From a virus, in the IMG/VR virus record IMGVR_UViG_3300006737_000020, positions 1-64,000 of that record: DNA of 64,000 nucleotides. One strand, written 5' to 3'. This document shows, in pieces, positions 25,989-34,652 of this stretch. Made by a program: the position numbers and the translations under genes. Each line of letters opens with the position of its first letter. Position 1 is the first letter of the stretch. Under the pieces are notes generated by a model, which worked only from the letters and a program-made list of their open reading frames with translations, was not told the origin of the DNA and did not search any database.

Positions 25989-28900
25989 CTATTCTGCTAT
26001 TTCTGCTGTTACTGTATATGTACCTTTTAAATTTTTACCACTACCAAATGTATTTGATACACTTGAGAATACAATTATTCTATCACCTGCTACTGCTCCT
26101 ACATCTGGATTAAATCCACCATGGCCTCCTGCAGCACTTCCTGTAATATAAATTGTATGGAATTGGTTTCCAACAGTTGCAGATGAACCACTACATATAA
26201 ATACTGGATTAGTAGTATTTGATCCTGCTGTTTGAATAGCAAGCATTTTATATACATAATATGATAATGTACCTTGAGCTGTAGAATCTGTTGGTTTTAA
26301 TGTTCCTATCAATTTAATGTTTTTAATATTTTGTGTTACTGCTACACCTAAATTTGAATCTCCATTTGAATTCCAAGTTCCAGTTTCTACAGATGCTTTT
26401 GTTAATTCTTGATTCCATGATCTATCAGACCAACCATATGTACTCGATCCTGCTTGGAAGTTAGCTAATGTTCCAGCTGGTTCATTAAAATACCAACTAT
26501 GTGCTATAATATGAATTGGCATACCTACAAATTTGTTTGCAGTAATTGTTCCTGACGCGCTTATATCTCCTGTTACATTAAGCTTTCGTTCACTTCCATC
26601 AAATATTGCCCAGCTGGTTGATCCTTCATGAATTTGAACATCCGAATCTGGATACAATCTTATAGTTCTATCTGCATAAATATCTAAATCTTCTGGATTA
26701 CCTGATGTTTCTATTTTTGTATTTGTATCTCCATCCCATATGATATCACCTCCAGATGGTAAATGTATTTGACTTGCATGTATATTACCACTCGCGGTTA
26801 TACCACCTGATGCAGATATGTGACCGTCTACAACTAAATTAGTATTGGCTGATGTATGTATTCCTGTTGCTAAAGCATGTATAAATCCATAAGAATTACC
26901 ACTTGGATATATCCTACCTGAGGCAGAACCATAAAAAGATCCTCCTAGTGTTAAACTATTATCTGTTGTTATACTTCCTGTTATGGTTATTCCATCTGCA
27001 AAGTTAGTATTACCTATTGAAACTGATTCATTTCCAACTATACCACTTTCAGGTCCTAATATGAAATGTCTTGAAATACCAGTTGCATCTTTTAATCTAT
27101 AAGCAGTATCAGCATAATACCCAGCTGCATATATATTACCACTTGAAGTTATTCCAGCCGATGCTGTTATACGATTTGCTTCAACAAAACCAGAAACTTC
27201 TAATCCAGAAGCTGCTGCAGATTTTCCAGTTAACACATGAAATGAACCTGTATTGGCCAATACAGATGCATCTGATTTTATATTACCAGAAGCAGTTATA
27301 TGAGTATCAAATTCTGCATTACCGCCAACGTGTAACATGCTTGTATTGCTTGCTCTTCTTCCAATACCTATCAATGCATTGGCATTGCCAATTCCTGCTG
27401 AACTTTGAGATACTATTAAATATTCTTGTGTTGTTGGATTACCAGCATTTGGTGTAAGTACAATATCTCCTTGCTGTGATGTAACAGTTCCTAAAAGGCC
27501 GCCTCCATGAAAGGTATTATCTGCATAAAAGAATACGCCTCCATTTGCAGTTGCAATTGTATTGAGTGTACGATCAGAAAATAAAGTTCCTGCTTTAATA
27601 GTAGTTCCAGTTATTACATCTCCTTTAATATTACCTGAAGCTGTTATATGTCCTTGCGCATTAATATGATTTGCAACATATAAACCAGATGAATGACTTC
27701 CATTTATTCTAGGTGTAGTTAGTGCACCTGTTGTGATAACATTAGCTGCAGTACTATTACCACTTGAACTTATATCACCTGAGGCTGTTATATTTCCAAG
27801 TGCATCCATAATTAAACCTTCACCTGAACCTGATGAAAATATTTTTACACCTTGACCTAAATAAGAATCATGATTTGCACCTAATATTAAAGCATTACTA
27901 TTTACATTTATAGTTGGTTTAACAGATGATAATGCATCTATAAAATAACCATGTGAAGGACTTCTTCCAAGCACTTTAAAATTAGTTGCTATAATATCAC
28001 TACTTGCACTTATATAACCTGATGCTGTAATGTTGCCATTTTCAATCATCACAGAATCATTAGACCCAATTTTCTGAGTTAGAGTTTGACCATTTGTGGC
28101 TCCTATAGTAGCGGTAGTATATGCAGCTATAACTTGACCACTTGAACTTATATTACCTGAGGCTGTTATATGACCTTTAAATGTATGAGTATCATCATCT
28201 GTATCTCCAAATATATTTGAACCTGATGTTTGTAATATTGATGATGAAACTATTGAAGATGTTATACTAGTTACATTTAAACTTGTTGCTTCTATTGATC
28301 CAACTGAAATGTCTGGTGTTCCTGATAACCCTGTTGCATCTCCAATGAACCCTTTACTCGCGCTTATGACTGATGCTGTTATGTCTCCTTCGAATCGATG
28401 TTGATGAAATGTACCAGATTGACCATATTGCATTTGTGAGAATGATCCTGCAGAATTAAAAATTAAACCTGAGATTTGGCCTTCTGCTAGAGGTACAGAT
28501 TGTGTACCTAAATCTATATGATATTTATCTGCATATATATTTCCACTTGCACTTATATTACCTGATGCTGTTATGGCATGTTCTACATATAAACTTTTAG
28601 CATCCAACTCTCCTGTGAAGACTTTTGACTTACCAGTAGTTGCATCTCCAAATGTTGCATTTCCTGCCGATGTCATTTTCAATGTACCTAATCTACTAGC
28701 ACCATCTTTAAATTCAATTGTTTGTCCAGAAGTTATAATATGATCAAATGAACCTGTTCCTAATGAACCTGCAGAAACATCTCCACTTGAACTTATATTA
28801 CCTGATGCAGTTATATGGCCATCTCCAATATAAACATCAGATCCAACTACTCTTAATCTTCCGTATATAGTATGTTCATTCCTATCTCCATTGGTTCCCA

Positions 28901-30191
28901 TTGTAAGAGTTCCGCTCGAACTTATATCTCCAGAGCCTGTTATATTGCCACTTACACGAAGACCCATATTATTTACTACACTAGTATTATCAAATGTTAA
29001 TCTTGCTGAAGCATTATGTGGTCCAATATATACTCTATTTGCTAAAACATGGTCACCGAGAATATTACTACTTGAACTTATTGCACCTGAGGCTGTTACG
29101 TTACCATATAACATAACTGGCTTGGGAGCATTTGATCTATTAATCTGTGTTGCTGCAAAAGCGCCTTGCTCATTAATTCCTAACGTCGTACCCGTATCAT
29201 CTAGTGCTTCTTTATTATTAAGGTAAAGCTTAGCACCTAAATATACATCTCCGCTTGCACTTATATCACTTGAGGCTGTTACTGGTCCTGAGAGTGATAT
29301 GTTAACTGCACCACCACTACCTATTACTAGACCATTTCCAAGTACAAGAGTCTGGCTGTCAGCTGCACCAAACACTTGTGTTCCATATAAATCCCATATA
29401 ACATTGTTGCCTTTCATTTGATATGTAGCTGCTTGTACAACACTTGCACTTATATATCCTGAAGCTGTTATGTGGGTTGTTTCTAAACTTCCTTCTATTA
29501 AAACTTGACCTGGAAGTTTTATTTTATTTGATTCAAATAATAATACATCTGTATTACCTATAGAATATCCTGCATCTGAAAATACACCTGTTGTTGTAAT
29601 GGGACCACTTGCACTTATTGCTCCTGAGGCTGTTATTTGGCCACTACCAGAAACATGTATGTTTCCATTTACAGTTAATTTTTGATCTGGATTATTTGTA
29701 CCTATACCTAATTGACGTTTTTCAGCATCTCCCCATAATATTACGCTGTCAACAGAACCAGAACCAAATACTTTAAAGTTTACATCTTGATATTCATTAT
29801 TCAAATCGATCCAGGAAGCGCCTATAGATAATTTATTTTTACCGGCTGTTTCTACTAGAAATTGATTTGTACCAAAATTTATAAATGTATCTGTATCATT
29901 TTTATGTATTATTTTTCCTGGTAATGTTAGATCACCGTCTATCGTAGAGTCCCCTGTCCTTAAGCCTGTTACTTTAAATGTATCTAATACTGTAGAATCG
30001 ATATATGAAGCTGTTTCTGCAAAAGATGAAGAAGTTTCATAATTTACTTCAGTGATTGCATATGATGCAGTCATTTGTAATGTCGGAACTAATGATCCAG
30101 TTCCATCAAATACTACTCCATCGTCACCGACAGTTAATACTCGTTGGTAAGTATCTTGAATATTTTGGCCTGTTAAGTCTGGTAAAGCCAT
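25989..30191 (-). CDS. Large repetitive tail fibre protein
   Basis: The 1400-residue protein has an N-terminal region without repeats (about 1-150), possibly the virion attachment domain, with the clause DGTGSLVPTLQMTASYAI. A long shaft follows in which about sixteen copies of G-x-ITASG-x-IS-A/S-SG-D/N recur every 60-90 residues among strand-rich segments. Residues about 1215-1400 form a non-repetitive globular tip containing WYFNEPAGTLANF and ending in TVTAEIAE. The composition (Gly, Ser, Thr, Ala, Ile) and length point to a trimeric beta-structured fibre; receptor binding by the tip is inferred. It is flanked by small virion genes downstream of the capsid gene. Confidence 0.78.
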   Translation of the reverse strand: MALPDLTGQNIQDTYQRVLTVGDDGVVFDGTGSLVPTLQMTASYAITEVNYETSSSFAETASYIDSTVLDTFKVTGLRTGDSTIDGDLTLPGKIIHKNDTDTFINFGTNQFLVETAGKNKLSIGASWIDLNNEYQDVNFKVFGSGSVDSVILWGDAEKRQLGIGTNNPDQKLTVNGNIHVSGSGQITASGAISASGPITTTGVFSDAGYSIGNTDVLLFESNKIKLPGQVLIEGSLETTHITASGYISASVVQAATYQMKGNNVIWDLYGTQVFGAADSQTLVLGNGLVIGSGGAVNISLSGPVTASSDISASGDVYLGAKLYLNNKEALDDTGTTLGINEQGAFAATQINRSNAPKPVMLYGNVTASGAISSSSNILGDHVLANRVYIGPHNASARLTFDNTSVVNNMGLRVSGNITGSGDISSSGTLTMGTNGDRNEHTIYGRLRVVGSDVYIGDGHITASGNISSSGDVSAGSLGTGSFDHIITSGQTIEFKDGASRLGTLKMTSAGNATFGDATTGKSKVFTGELDAKSLYVEHAITASGNISASGNIYADKYHIDLGTQSVPLAEGQISGLIFNSAGSFSQMQYGQSGTFHQHRFEGDITASVISASKGFIGDATGLSGTPDISVGSIEATSLNVTSITSSIVSSSILQTSGSNIFGDTDDDTHTFKGHITASGNISSSGQVIAAYTTATIGATNGQTLTQKIGSNDSVMIENGNITASGYISASSDIIATNFKVLGRSPSHGYFIDALSSVKPTINVNSNALILGANHDSYLGQGVKIFSSGSGEGLIMDALGNITASGDISSSGNSTAANVITTGALTTPRINGSHSSGLYVANHINAQGHITASGNIKGDVITGTTIKAGTLFSDRTLNTIATANGGVFFYADNTFHGGGLLGTVTSQQGDIVLTPNAGNPTTQEYLIVSQSSAGIGNANALIGIGRRASNTSMLHVGGNAEFDTHITASGNIKSDASVLANTGSFHVLTGKSAAASGLEVSGFVEANRITASAGITSSGNIYAAGYYADTAYRLKDATGISRHFILGPESGIVGNESVSIGNTNFADGITITGSITTDNSLTLGGSFYGSASGRIYPSGNSYGFIHALATGIHTSANTNLVVDGHISASGGITASGNIHASQIHLPSGGDIIWDGDTNTKIETSGNPEDLDIYADRTIRLYPDSDVQIHEGSTSWAIFDGSERKLNVTGDISASGTITANKFVGMPIHIIAHSWYFNEPAGTLANFQAGSSTYGWSDRSWNQELTKASVETGTWNSNGDSNLGVAVTQNIKNIKLIGTLKPTDSTAQGTLSYYVYKMLAIQTAGSNTTNPVFICSGSSATVGNQFHTIYITGSAAGGHGGFNPDVGAVAGDRIIVFSSVSNTFGSGKNLKGTYTVTAEIAE
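26540..29660 (-). repeat. Imperfect coding repeats (ITASG-x-ISxSG) within the fibre shaft
   Basis: The coding strand repeatedly reads close variants of ATAACAGCCTCAGGTAATAT, each encoding ITASGN-I or a similar block, with synonymous differences between copies. About sixteen copies can be seen. They are far too variable and in frame to be a CRISPR array. Confidence 0.7.
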
Positions 30192-30200
30192 TTATAACCC

Positions 30201-30788
30201 CTATTTTTGTTTTGCTAATACATTCAATACTCCGCTAATAACTTTTCCTCTAGAAGTTTCGTTAATTGGTTTGAATTGAGTATATGTAGCTATAACCTTA
30301 TTTAATTTATCTTTCTTAATTGAAAGATTATTTATATTAACATTTTCATGAATTAGTAATTTCATTATATTTACAATATGTTTCTTTTCTGATTCTGAAA
30401 TTGTTTGTTTTTTATCTTGTTTAACTTTTGTAACTTGGACTTTTGGTCCTTTTGTTTCTACTATTGGTTGTTTAGTAGTTTGTGATTTTATTTCTACAGT
30501 TACTTTTTTACTTGCCTGCACTTCAAAATCACTTTCCCATGGAGTAAAAAATGTATCTTCTGCAATTACTTCTAATTTAATATTACCTTTATTACTTTCA
30601 TCTATAAGGCCTTTTAATTTTTTAATTGGAACTTTACATTTACCATCTGATGTTATTGAACCATTAAACATTAAACTATAATCTGCAGTTTCTACAACTA
30701 GCCTTGCAATTGAATTAGAAAGGCTTGCACCTTCTATTTTAATATCACATTCAAATAATTCTGCTTTGTCTGTAAATAATTTATACAT
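30201..30788 (-). CDS. Virion-associated protein of unknown function
   Basis: The 195-residue protein has two parts. Residues 1-95 form a strand-rich domain (LFECDIKIEGASLSNSIARL, then GNIKLEVIAEDTFFTPW), and a Lys/Thr/Gln linker leads to a helical C-terminal part from about 130 (SESEKKHIVNIMKLLIHENV). In style it resembles capsid-associated proteins of marine T4-like phages. It lies two small genes downstream of the major capsid gene, so a head decoration or assembly role is plausible. The stop is followed after 9 bases by the large fibre gene. Confidence 0.62.
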   Translation of the reverse strand: MYKLFTDKAELFECDIKIEGASLSNSIARLVVETADYSLMFNGSITSDGKCKVPIKKLKGLIDESNKGNIKLEVIAEDTFFTPWESDFEVQASKKVTVEIKSQTTKQPIVETKGPKVQVTKVKQDKKQTISESEKKHIVNIMKLLIHENVNINNLSIKKDKLNKVIATYTQFKPINETSRGKVISGVLNVLAKQK

Positions 30789-30799
30789 TTATATTCTCC

Positions 30800-30955
30800 T
30801 TAATTTTTTGCCCATGGATATTTTTTATTTAACATTTCTCTGCGATCATCACAACCACAATCTTTTCCAGTCATTTTAGATATAGTCTTTACAGCTTTTT
30901 TTATACCAATTACTGATGTAATTTTATCTATACTATCTCCTAAACCTTTAGACAT
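30800..30955 (-). CDS. 51-residue Cys-containing protein, unknown
   Basis: A short frame from ATG at 30955 to TAA at 30800 encodes MSKGLGDSIDKITSVIGIKK, followed by a Lys-rich helix, the cluster KDCGCDDRREMLN and a YPWAKN end. The amphipathic start, the CGC pair next to two Asp and two Arg, and the tight packing (8-base overlap with the gene before it, 11-base gap to the next) argue that it is real. From memory, similar GLGD...CGCD small proteins are frequent in marine phage genomes. Function is unknown; metal binding is possible but two Cys are few. Confidence 0.72.
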   Translation of the reverse strand: MSKGLGDSIDKITSVIGIKKAVKTISKMTGKDCGCDDRREMLNKKYPWAKN

Positions 30956-31277
30956 GAATATTCTCCACTTGCATTTGTATTTTGGCTTCTTTGATTATTG
31001 TTTTAATTTCTTCAATATGAACACTTATATCTTGAACTTCTTTGGATTCATCATATACTTCAATTCCTTTTCTATGCATAATTAATCGTATAAGTTTCTT
31101 TTTCTTTTCAGGTGCTAATGCTTCTACTGCTGGTTGGACTGTTCCACTTGCAACAGCTGTTTCTAATTCTAAAATTATCTCAAGAACAGAGTTCCAAGTA
31201 TATCTTGCTGCTTCATCAGTTGTAGGAGCTTTTTCCCACTTAAAATCTGCATTTTCCCATTTAATCTTGTTTGCCAT
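30948..31277 (-). CDS. Small charged protein after the capsid gene, unknown
   Basis: The 109-residue helical protein begins ANKIKWENADFKWEKAPT and continues with YTWNSVLEIILELETAVASG, a Lys-rich turn and a C-terminal helix with a hydrophobic face. No family is recognised. It heads the cluster after the major capsid gene terminator, with a promoter-like motif only 10 bases before the ATG and no clear Shine-Dalgarno sequence. A capsid-associated role is inferred from position. Confidence 0.65.
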   Translation of the reverse strand: MANKIKWENADFKWEKAPTTDEAARYTWNSVLEIILELETAVASGTVQPAVEALAPEKKKKLIRLIMHRKGIEVYDESKEVQDISVHIEEIKTIIKEAKIQMQVENIHV

Positions 31278-31281
31278 TATC

Positions 31282-31296
31282 TTTAATATAAATATG
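31282..31296 (-). promoter_or_regulatory. Promoter-like motif close to a start codon
   Basis: The coding strand reads CATATTTATATTAAA, a full match with only about five bases between its end and ATG at 31277. A transcript starting in the usual place would have almost no leader. Confidence 0.55.
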
Positions 31297-31310
31297 TAAT
31301 AGAGTAAGAA

Positions 31311-31331
31311 AGGTGCCTAAAAAAGGCACCC
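31311..31331 (-). terminator. Terminator-like hairpin after the major capsid gene
   Basis: A 7-bp stem GGTGCCT/AGGCACC (arms 31312-31318 and 31324-31330) with a T-rich loop is followed on the coding strand by TTTCTT. It lies about 43 bases after the capsid stop. The trailing T run is short, so termination may be partial. Confidence 0.6.
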
Positions 31332-31373
31332 TTCAAACAATAAATCCTAATAAAATTAGTTATTTAACCAATA

Positions 31374-33056
31374 TTATATAGTATCCAATCCATCTACATG
31401 AATCTTACCATAGAATTCTGGTCTTACCATTTTCTTAGCATATCTAGTCATTACACCTTTTCTTGGAGTGAATGAAGCTGGATCATATACTAATGGAGTC
31501 ATGATAAGTGGAATGTATGGAGCATAAACTGCACCAGTTTCAAGGAATTGAGCTCCTCTATATCCCATAAGAATTGTATTCTCAGTCATGTATGGGTTTT
31601 TATAAACTTGGAATCTACTATTAATAGAACCAACTTTTTGTACACCCATTGCAAACTGCATTTTATCACCATCTGTATCAGCAGCATATCCAGGAATAGA
31701 TTCTAGGATAGTTGCAACAGTTGGAGAACATACTAGGAAGTTTGCACCACCTCTTAATGTTAACTGGTGAATTTTGTTACTTACTTTCTGGATTTTAGTT
31801 CCTAAAGTTTGGAACCAAGTACCTTGGTTGTAAGCTGCAGAATTTCCAGCTGTATTAGAGAATGTTGTCAACGTTGAATCATATTCAAAGCCTAATCTTG
31901 CTGACCAGAAGTCAGTAGTTTGAGCATTTTGCATTAACATATCTAATAATTCTAAATCAATTTCTTGCGAAACGTATTCAGATAACATAGAAGTTAATTC
32001 AGCCTCAGCATCAATTGAATGATAAGCATTCAAGTCTTGAGCAAATTCTGGAGTCCAGATTGCTTTTAACTTTCTTGTCTTAGCAACAATCGCCTCAGAT
32101 CTCATCTCTAGGTTGATTTCTGGAATAGCTAAAGCAGAATTAGATGCACCTGAATCTTGTGATTGATCTTCAAAGTCACCTCTTGAAGTATCACCAGGTT
32201 GCTTCTGGTAAGTAATTGTACCGTTCTCAACAGCTGCAGTTGCTACAGATGATTTAACTAAGAATGATACTTTTGGTGTAGCACTTGCTAGACCAGTATT
32301 TCCTGATACAGTAGTAAATTGAGGATAATAAGTCTCAATTCCTGAACCTGAAATTTGGAATGCTCTAACACCATTTGCATCAGCTAAATCAGAAGCTGCA
32401 AATGTAAAGTCTACAGTTGTTAATTGACCGATTCCAACAGATGCAGCAGCTAATGAAGCAGAAAATTCTGAATCATGATTAGTTCTTTGCTCAAAAGTTG
32501 TTTGAGTAAATGCTGAACCTGTTACAATGTTAGTACCAACAACACCAGTTGCAGTTACTTTGTTTCCTAATGATGTTTCGTTAACTGAATAACCAAATCT
32601 ACCTGCGCCATAAAGACCTTCAGTAGCTACGGTTGATCCTAACGTATCATCAGTTACACCGAATACAGAATCGTTTTGTGAATCTTTACCAGAGTTTGTA
32701 GTAAATCCTGGTTGGTTGGTCCCATACTTGAAATCAAGGAAGAATACTAGACCAGAAGGTAAGTTCATTGGTTGTACACTTACAAAATCTTTAGCAGCAA
32801 TCTCAGCAAAAATTCTTCTTACCAATGGTAATGCTACACCTGACCACTCTTCTGAGTTTGCAGATGTACCTGTAGAATTTGCTTCTGATACTAATTGTTT
32901 TGCTTGGTTTTCCAATAGAACTGCCATTCCTGACTTTTCATATTCTTTACCTAAACCTTCAAGAAGACCAGTTCTTTCCCATTTTCTAACCAAACCTGCT
33001 GTAGCAGCTTTTGATTTAGCAACGGAATCATTTGGCATTAATGAATTTATATCCAT
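31374..33056 (-). CDS. 23: Major capsid protein, gp23-like
   Basis: The 560-residue protein has the HK97-type T4 gp23 pattern. A helical N-terminal region of about 58 residues is followed by EEWSGVALPLVRRIFAEIAA and FVSVQPMNLPSGLVFFLDF. Later come EMRSEAIVAKTRKLKAIWTP, EFAQDLNAYHSIDAEAEL and a C-terminal YMTENTILMGYRGAQFLETG. T4 gp23 is trimmed after Glu65 by the prohead protease; likely equivalents here are LVSE|A at 58/59 or LLE|G at 33/34. The ribosome binding site AAAAGGAGA is strong. It follows the scaffold gene by 20 bases and is followed by a hairpin terminator, as suits a very abundant product. Confidence 0.94.
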   Translation of the reverse strand: MDINSLMPNDSVAKSKAATAGLVRKWERTGLLEGLGKEYEKSGMAVLLENQAKQLVSEANSTGTSANSEEWSGVALPLVRRIFAEIAAKDFVSVQPMNLPSGLVFFLDFKYGTNQPGFTTNSGKDSQNDSVFGVTDDTLGSTVATEGLYGAGRFGYSVNETSLGNKVTATGVVGTNIVTGSAFTQTTFEQRTNHDSEFSASLAAASVGIGQLTTVDFTFAASDLADANGVRAFQISGSGIETYYPQFTTVSGNTGLASATPKVSFLVKSSVATAAVENGTITYQKQPGDTSRGDFEDQSQDSGASNSALAIPEINLEMRSEAIVAKTRKLKAIWTPEFAQDLNAYHSIDAEAELTSMLSEYVSQEIDLELLDMLMQNAQTTDFWSARLGFEYDSTLTTFSNTAGNSAAYNQGTWFQTLGTKIQKVSNKIHQLTLRGGANFLVCSPTVATILESIPGYAADTDGDKMQFAMGVQKVGSINSRFQVYKNPYMTENTILMGYRGAQFLETGAVYAPYIPLIMTPLVYDPASFTPRKGVMTRYAKKMVRPEFYGKIHVDGLDTI

Positions 33057-33076
33057 TTTTTAATCTCCTTTTAATA

Positions 33077-34126
33077 TTAAAGTAATCCAGCTAACTTCTT
33101 AAATCTATTAGCAACATCATTTCCTTCTGAAAGGACTTTCTTTGATGGTCTTGTAGATCTCGAAGGCTTACTAGCATACGATTCTTTAATGGTTTTTACT
33201 TTTCTTTTACCACCCAATTTGAATGACTCAGTCAATGTAGCAAATACTAACTTAACTTCTCTCAATGTTTGAGCTCTGTCAAAGTTTTCAATTACTTTCA
33301 TTTTCTGACCTTCATTCAATGAATGATTTCTAAATAATTTGTTCGAGAATAATAGTTTAGCATTTAGCAAGTTAACTTCATTCAACTTAGACTTCATAAA
33401 TCTGATTACTTTGTAAGCTTCTTCAAGGTCTTTTGCTGCATCACCATCATCAACACCTGCTGTGTCGTTTTCTTCTACTGGTTCTGCTTCATCGCCTTCT
33501 TCTTCTCTCAAAGCATTAATGATTTCGTCAAGGTCAACTTCTTCTTCTTCAGTAACTTCTTCTTTGTCGTCACCTTCGTTTTCTTTAAGTTTTCCTTTGC
33601 CTGGGTCTTCTTCATCTGAGGATGATGCTTGTTTCATACTAGTTCCTTTACCAATACCAGTTGAACCAGACTGTTCTTCAACAGTTTCTTCTTCATCTTC
33701 ACCTTCTGTTACAGCTTCTTCATCTTCACCTTCAAGCTCTCGTAAGATTGCTTCTAGTTCTAAATCTTCTGCTTCAGAATGCATATCGGTTGGATCTTCG
33801 TCATCTTCGCGCATACCTTCATCAGTTTCTTCCCCTCTCATTCCTTCTTCTGCCATTTCGTCGTCAGCCATTTCTTCTTCCATTTCTGGAGCTGGTGCCT
33901 CAACTGGTGCTTCCATTTCTGGTTCAGCAGCAACTGGTTCATCCATTGGCATTTCGTCTTCCATAGCCATTTCATCTTCCATACCTTCTTCTTCAGAAAG
34001 TTTAGCAGACAACATGCTTTGAAGTCTTGGAGTAAAAGCTTCTTCTAATGCTATTTTAGCGTTTGCTAATGCTGTTTCTCGTACCGCTTTCGCGTCAGCA
34101 ATAGCTTCTTTCAATAAATTGTTCAT
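33077..34126 (-). CDS. 22: Prohead core scaffolding protein, gp22-like
   Basis: The 349-residue, extremely acidic protein lies directly upstream of the major capsid gene. Residues 1-45 are helical (LLKEAIADAKAVRETALANA). Residues 45-235 are almost entirely Glu, Asp, Met, Ala and Pro, with many E-rich runs. A C-terminal helical domain (about 235-349) includes KVIRFMKSKLNEVNLLNAKL and ends with ANRFKKLAGLL. This arrangement and position match T4-type scaffolds. Possible prohead protease sites include VLSE|G near the C-terminus, as expected for a core protein digested during maturation. The ribosome binding site AAAGGAGAG is strong, behind a 119-base leader with a hairpin. Confidence 0.8.
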   Translation of the reverse strand: MNNLLKEAIADAKAVRETALANAKIALEEAFTPRLQSMLSAKLSEEEGMEDEMAMEDEMPMDEPVAAEPEMEAPVEAPAPEMEEEMADDEMAEEGMRGEETDEGMREDDEDPTDMHSEAEDLELEAILRELEGEDEEAVTEGEDEEETVEEQSGSTGIGKGTSMKQASSSDEEDPGKGKLKENEGDDKEEVTEEEEVDLDEIINALREEEGDEAEPVEENDTAGVDDGDAAKDLEEAYKVIRFMKSKLNEVNLLNAKLLFSNKLFRNHSLNEGQKMKVIENFDRAQTLREVKLVFATLTESFKLGGKRKVKTIKESYASKPSRSTRPSKKVLSEGNDVANRFKKLAGLL

Positions 34127-34207
34127 TTATCTCTCTCCTTTAATAAATTTGTTCGGAAATAAGACTATTAAGAGTCTCAATGTGAATTGTTATAAAAATA
34201 TTCAGGG

Positions 34208-34228
34208 ACGGTGATATTGAAGCACCGT
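34208..34228 (-). other. Hairpin in the scaffold gene leader
   Basis: A 6-bp stem ACGGTG/CACCGT (arms 34208-34213 and 34223-34228) with a 9-base loop lies between the promoter-like motif at 34240-34254 and the scaffold start. Because it is downstream of that motif, it is more likely a leader structure than a terminator. Confidence 0.4.
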
Positions 34229-34239
34229 ATATACTTGTT

Positions 34240-34254
34240 ACAATTATAAATATA
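34240..34254 (-). promoter_or_regulatory. Promoter-like motif before scaffold/capsid operon
   Basis: The coding strand reads TATATTTATAATTGT with the core intact, 119 bases before the scaffold ATG. This is one of the longest motif-to-gene distances in the window. Confidence 0.5.
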
Positions 34255-34262
34255 TACAGTTA

Positions 34263-34285
34263 TTGAAAAACCTACTTTTTTTCAA
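34263..34285 (-). terminator. AU-rich hairpin, possible weak terminator after bS21 gene
   Basis: A perfect 8-bp stem TTGAAAAA/TTTTTCAA (arms 34263-34270 and 34278-34285) with a 7-base loop lies between the bS21 gene stop and the next promoter-like motif. The T run is inside the stem, so terminator activity is uncertain. Confidence 0.4.
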
Positions 34286-34329
34286 GAAAATTTTTAGCTT
34301 AAATAAAAATAATAAAGTATAGATAAAAT

Positions 34330-34590
34330 TTACCTATCTTCTTTGGAATTAATTTGTTGAAAATATTTTGCATTATCCATTTGTTCACGCCTTCTATCGG
34401 ATTTTTTTCTAAAATATCTTCTATCTCTTAACTCTTGCAATGTTCCTGCATCTTTAAGAGCTCTTTTCCAAAATCGAATTGCAAATCCAATATCTCCTTG
34501 ATCTTTAGGATTTTTTGGATTTTTTACTACGGCTGCGCCCAGAGCATGTCCTGGTAAATGCGATTGCCAAATTTTATGTTTCTTATTCAT
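34330..34590 (-). CDS. rpsU: Ribosomal protein bS21-like
   Basis: The 86-residue basic protein carries the bS21 signature from about residue 35: FAIRFWKRALKDAGTLQELR, then RRYFRKKSDRRREQM. The spacing R-x-W/F-KR-x4-AG-x-L-x-E-x-R, a K-x-S turn and a run of Arg/Lys matches cellular bS21. The N-terminal 30 residues are an extra extension (HLPGHALGAAVVKNP). bS21 sits by the 3' end of 16S rRNA and affects Shine-Dalgarno interaction. Phage-encoded bS21 has been reported in aquatic phages. It lies in the head cluster between virion genes and the scaffold gene, and its own start has no visible Shine-Dalgarno sequence. Confidence 0.82.
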   Translation of the reverse strand: MNKKHKIWQSHLPGHALGAAVVKNPKNPKDQGDIGFAIRFWKRALKDAGTLQELRDRRYFRKKSDRRREQMDNAKYFQQINSKEDR

Positions 34591-34615
34591 GTAATTTATT
34601 TTACGTTATAACTAT

Positions 34616-34631
34616 TATTAATATAAAGAAT
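34616..34631 (-). promoter_or_regulatory. Weak promoter-like motif variant before bS21 gene
   Basis: The coding strand reads TTCTTTATATTAATAA, matching the TTTATATTA centre of the motif but not its left end. The same variant precedes the primase gene. Confidence 0.3.
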
Positions 34632-34652
34632 ATATTTCAATTTACCAAATGA

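Noticed and set aside
26540-29660. CRISPR-like repeated units
   Set aside because: The repeats are short, imperfect, in frame with the fibre gene and differ at synonymous positions; spacing is variable and no cas gene is present.
25989-30191. Diversity-generating retroelement acting on fibre genes
   Set aside because: No reverse transcriptase gene or template/variable repeat pair is visible; the repeats are structural.
33462-34022. Plus-strand Ser-rich frame of 186 residues
   Set aside because: It is the reverse complement of the Glu/Asp-rich scaffold coding sequence, where GAA/GAT codons read as TTC/ATC-type Ser-rich stretches; no expression signals.
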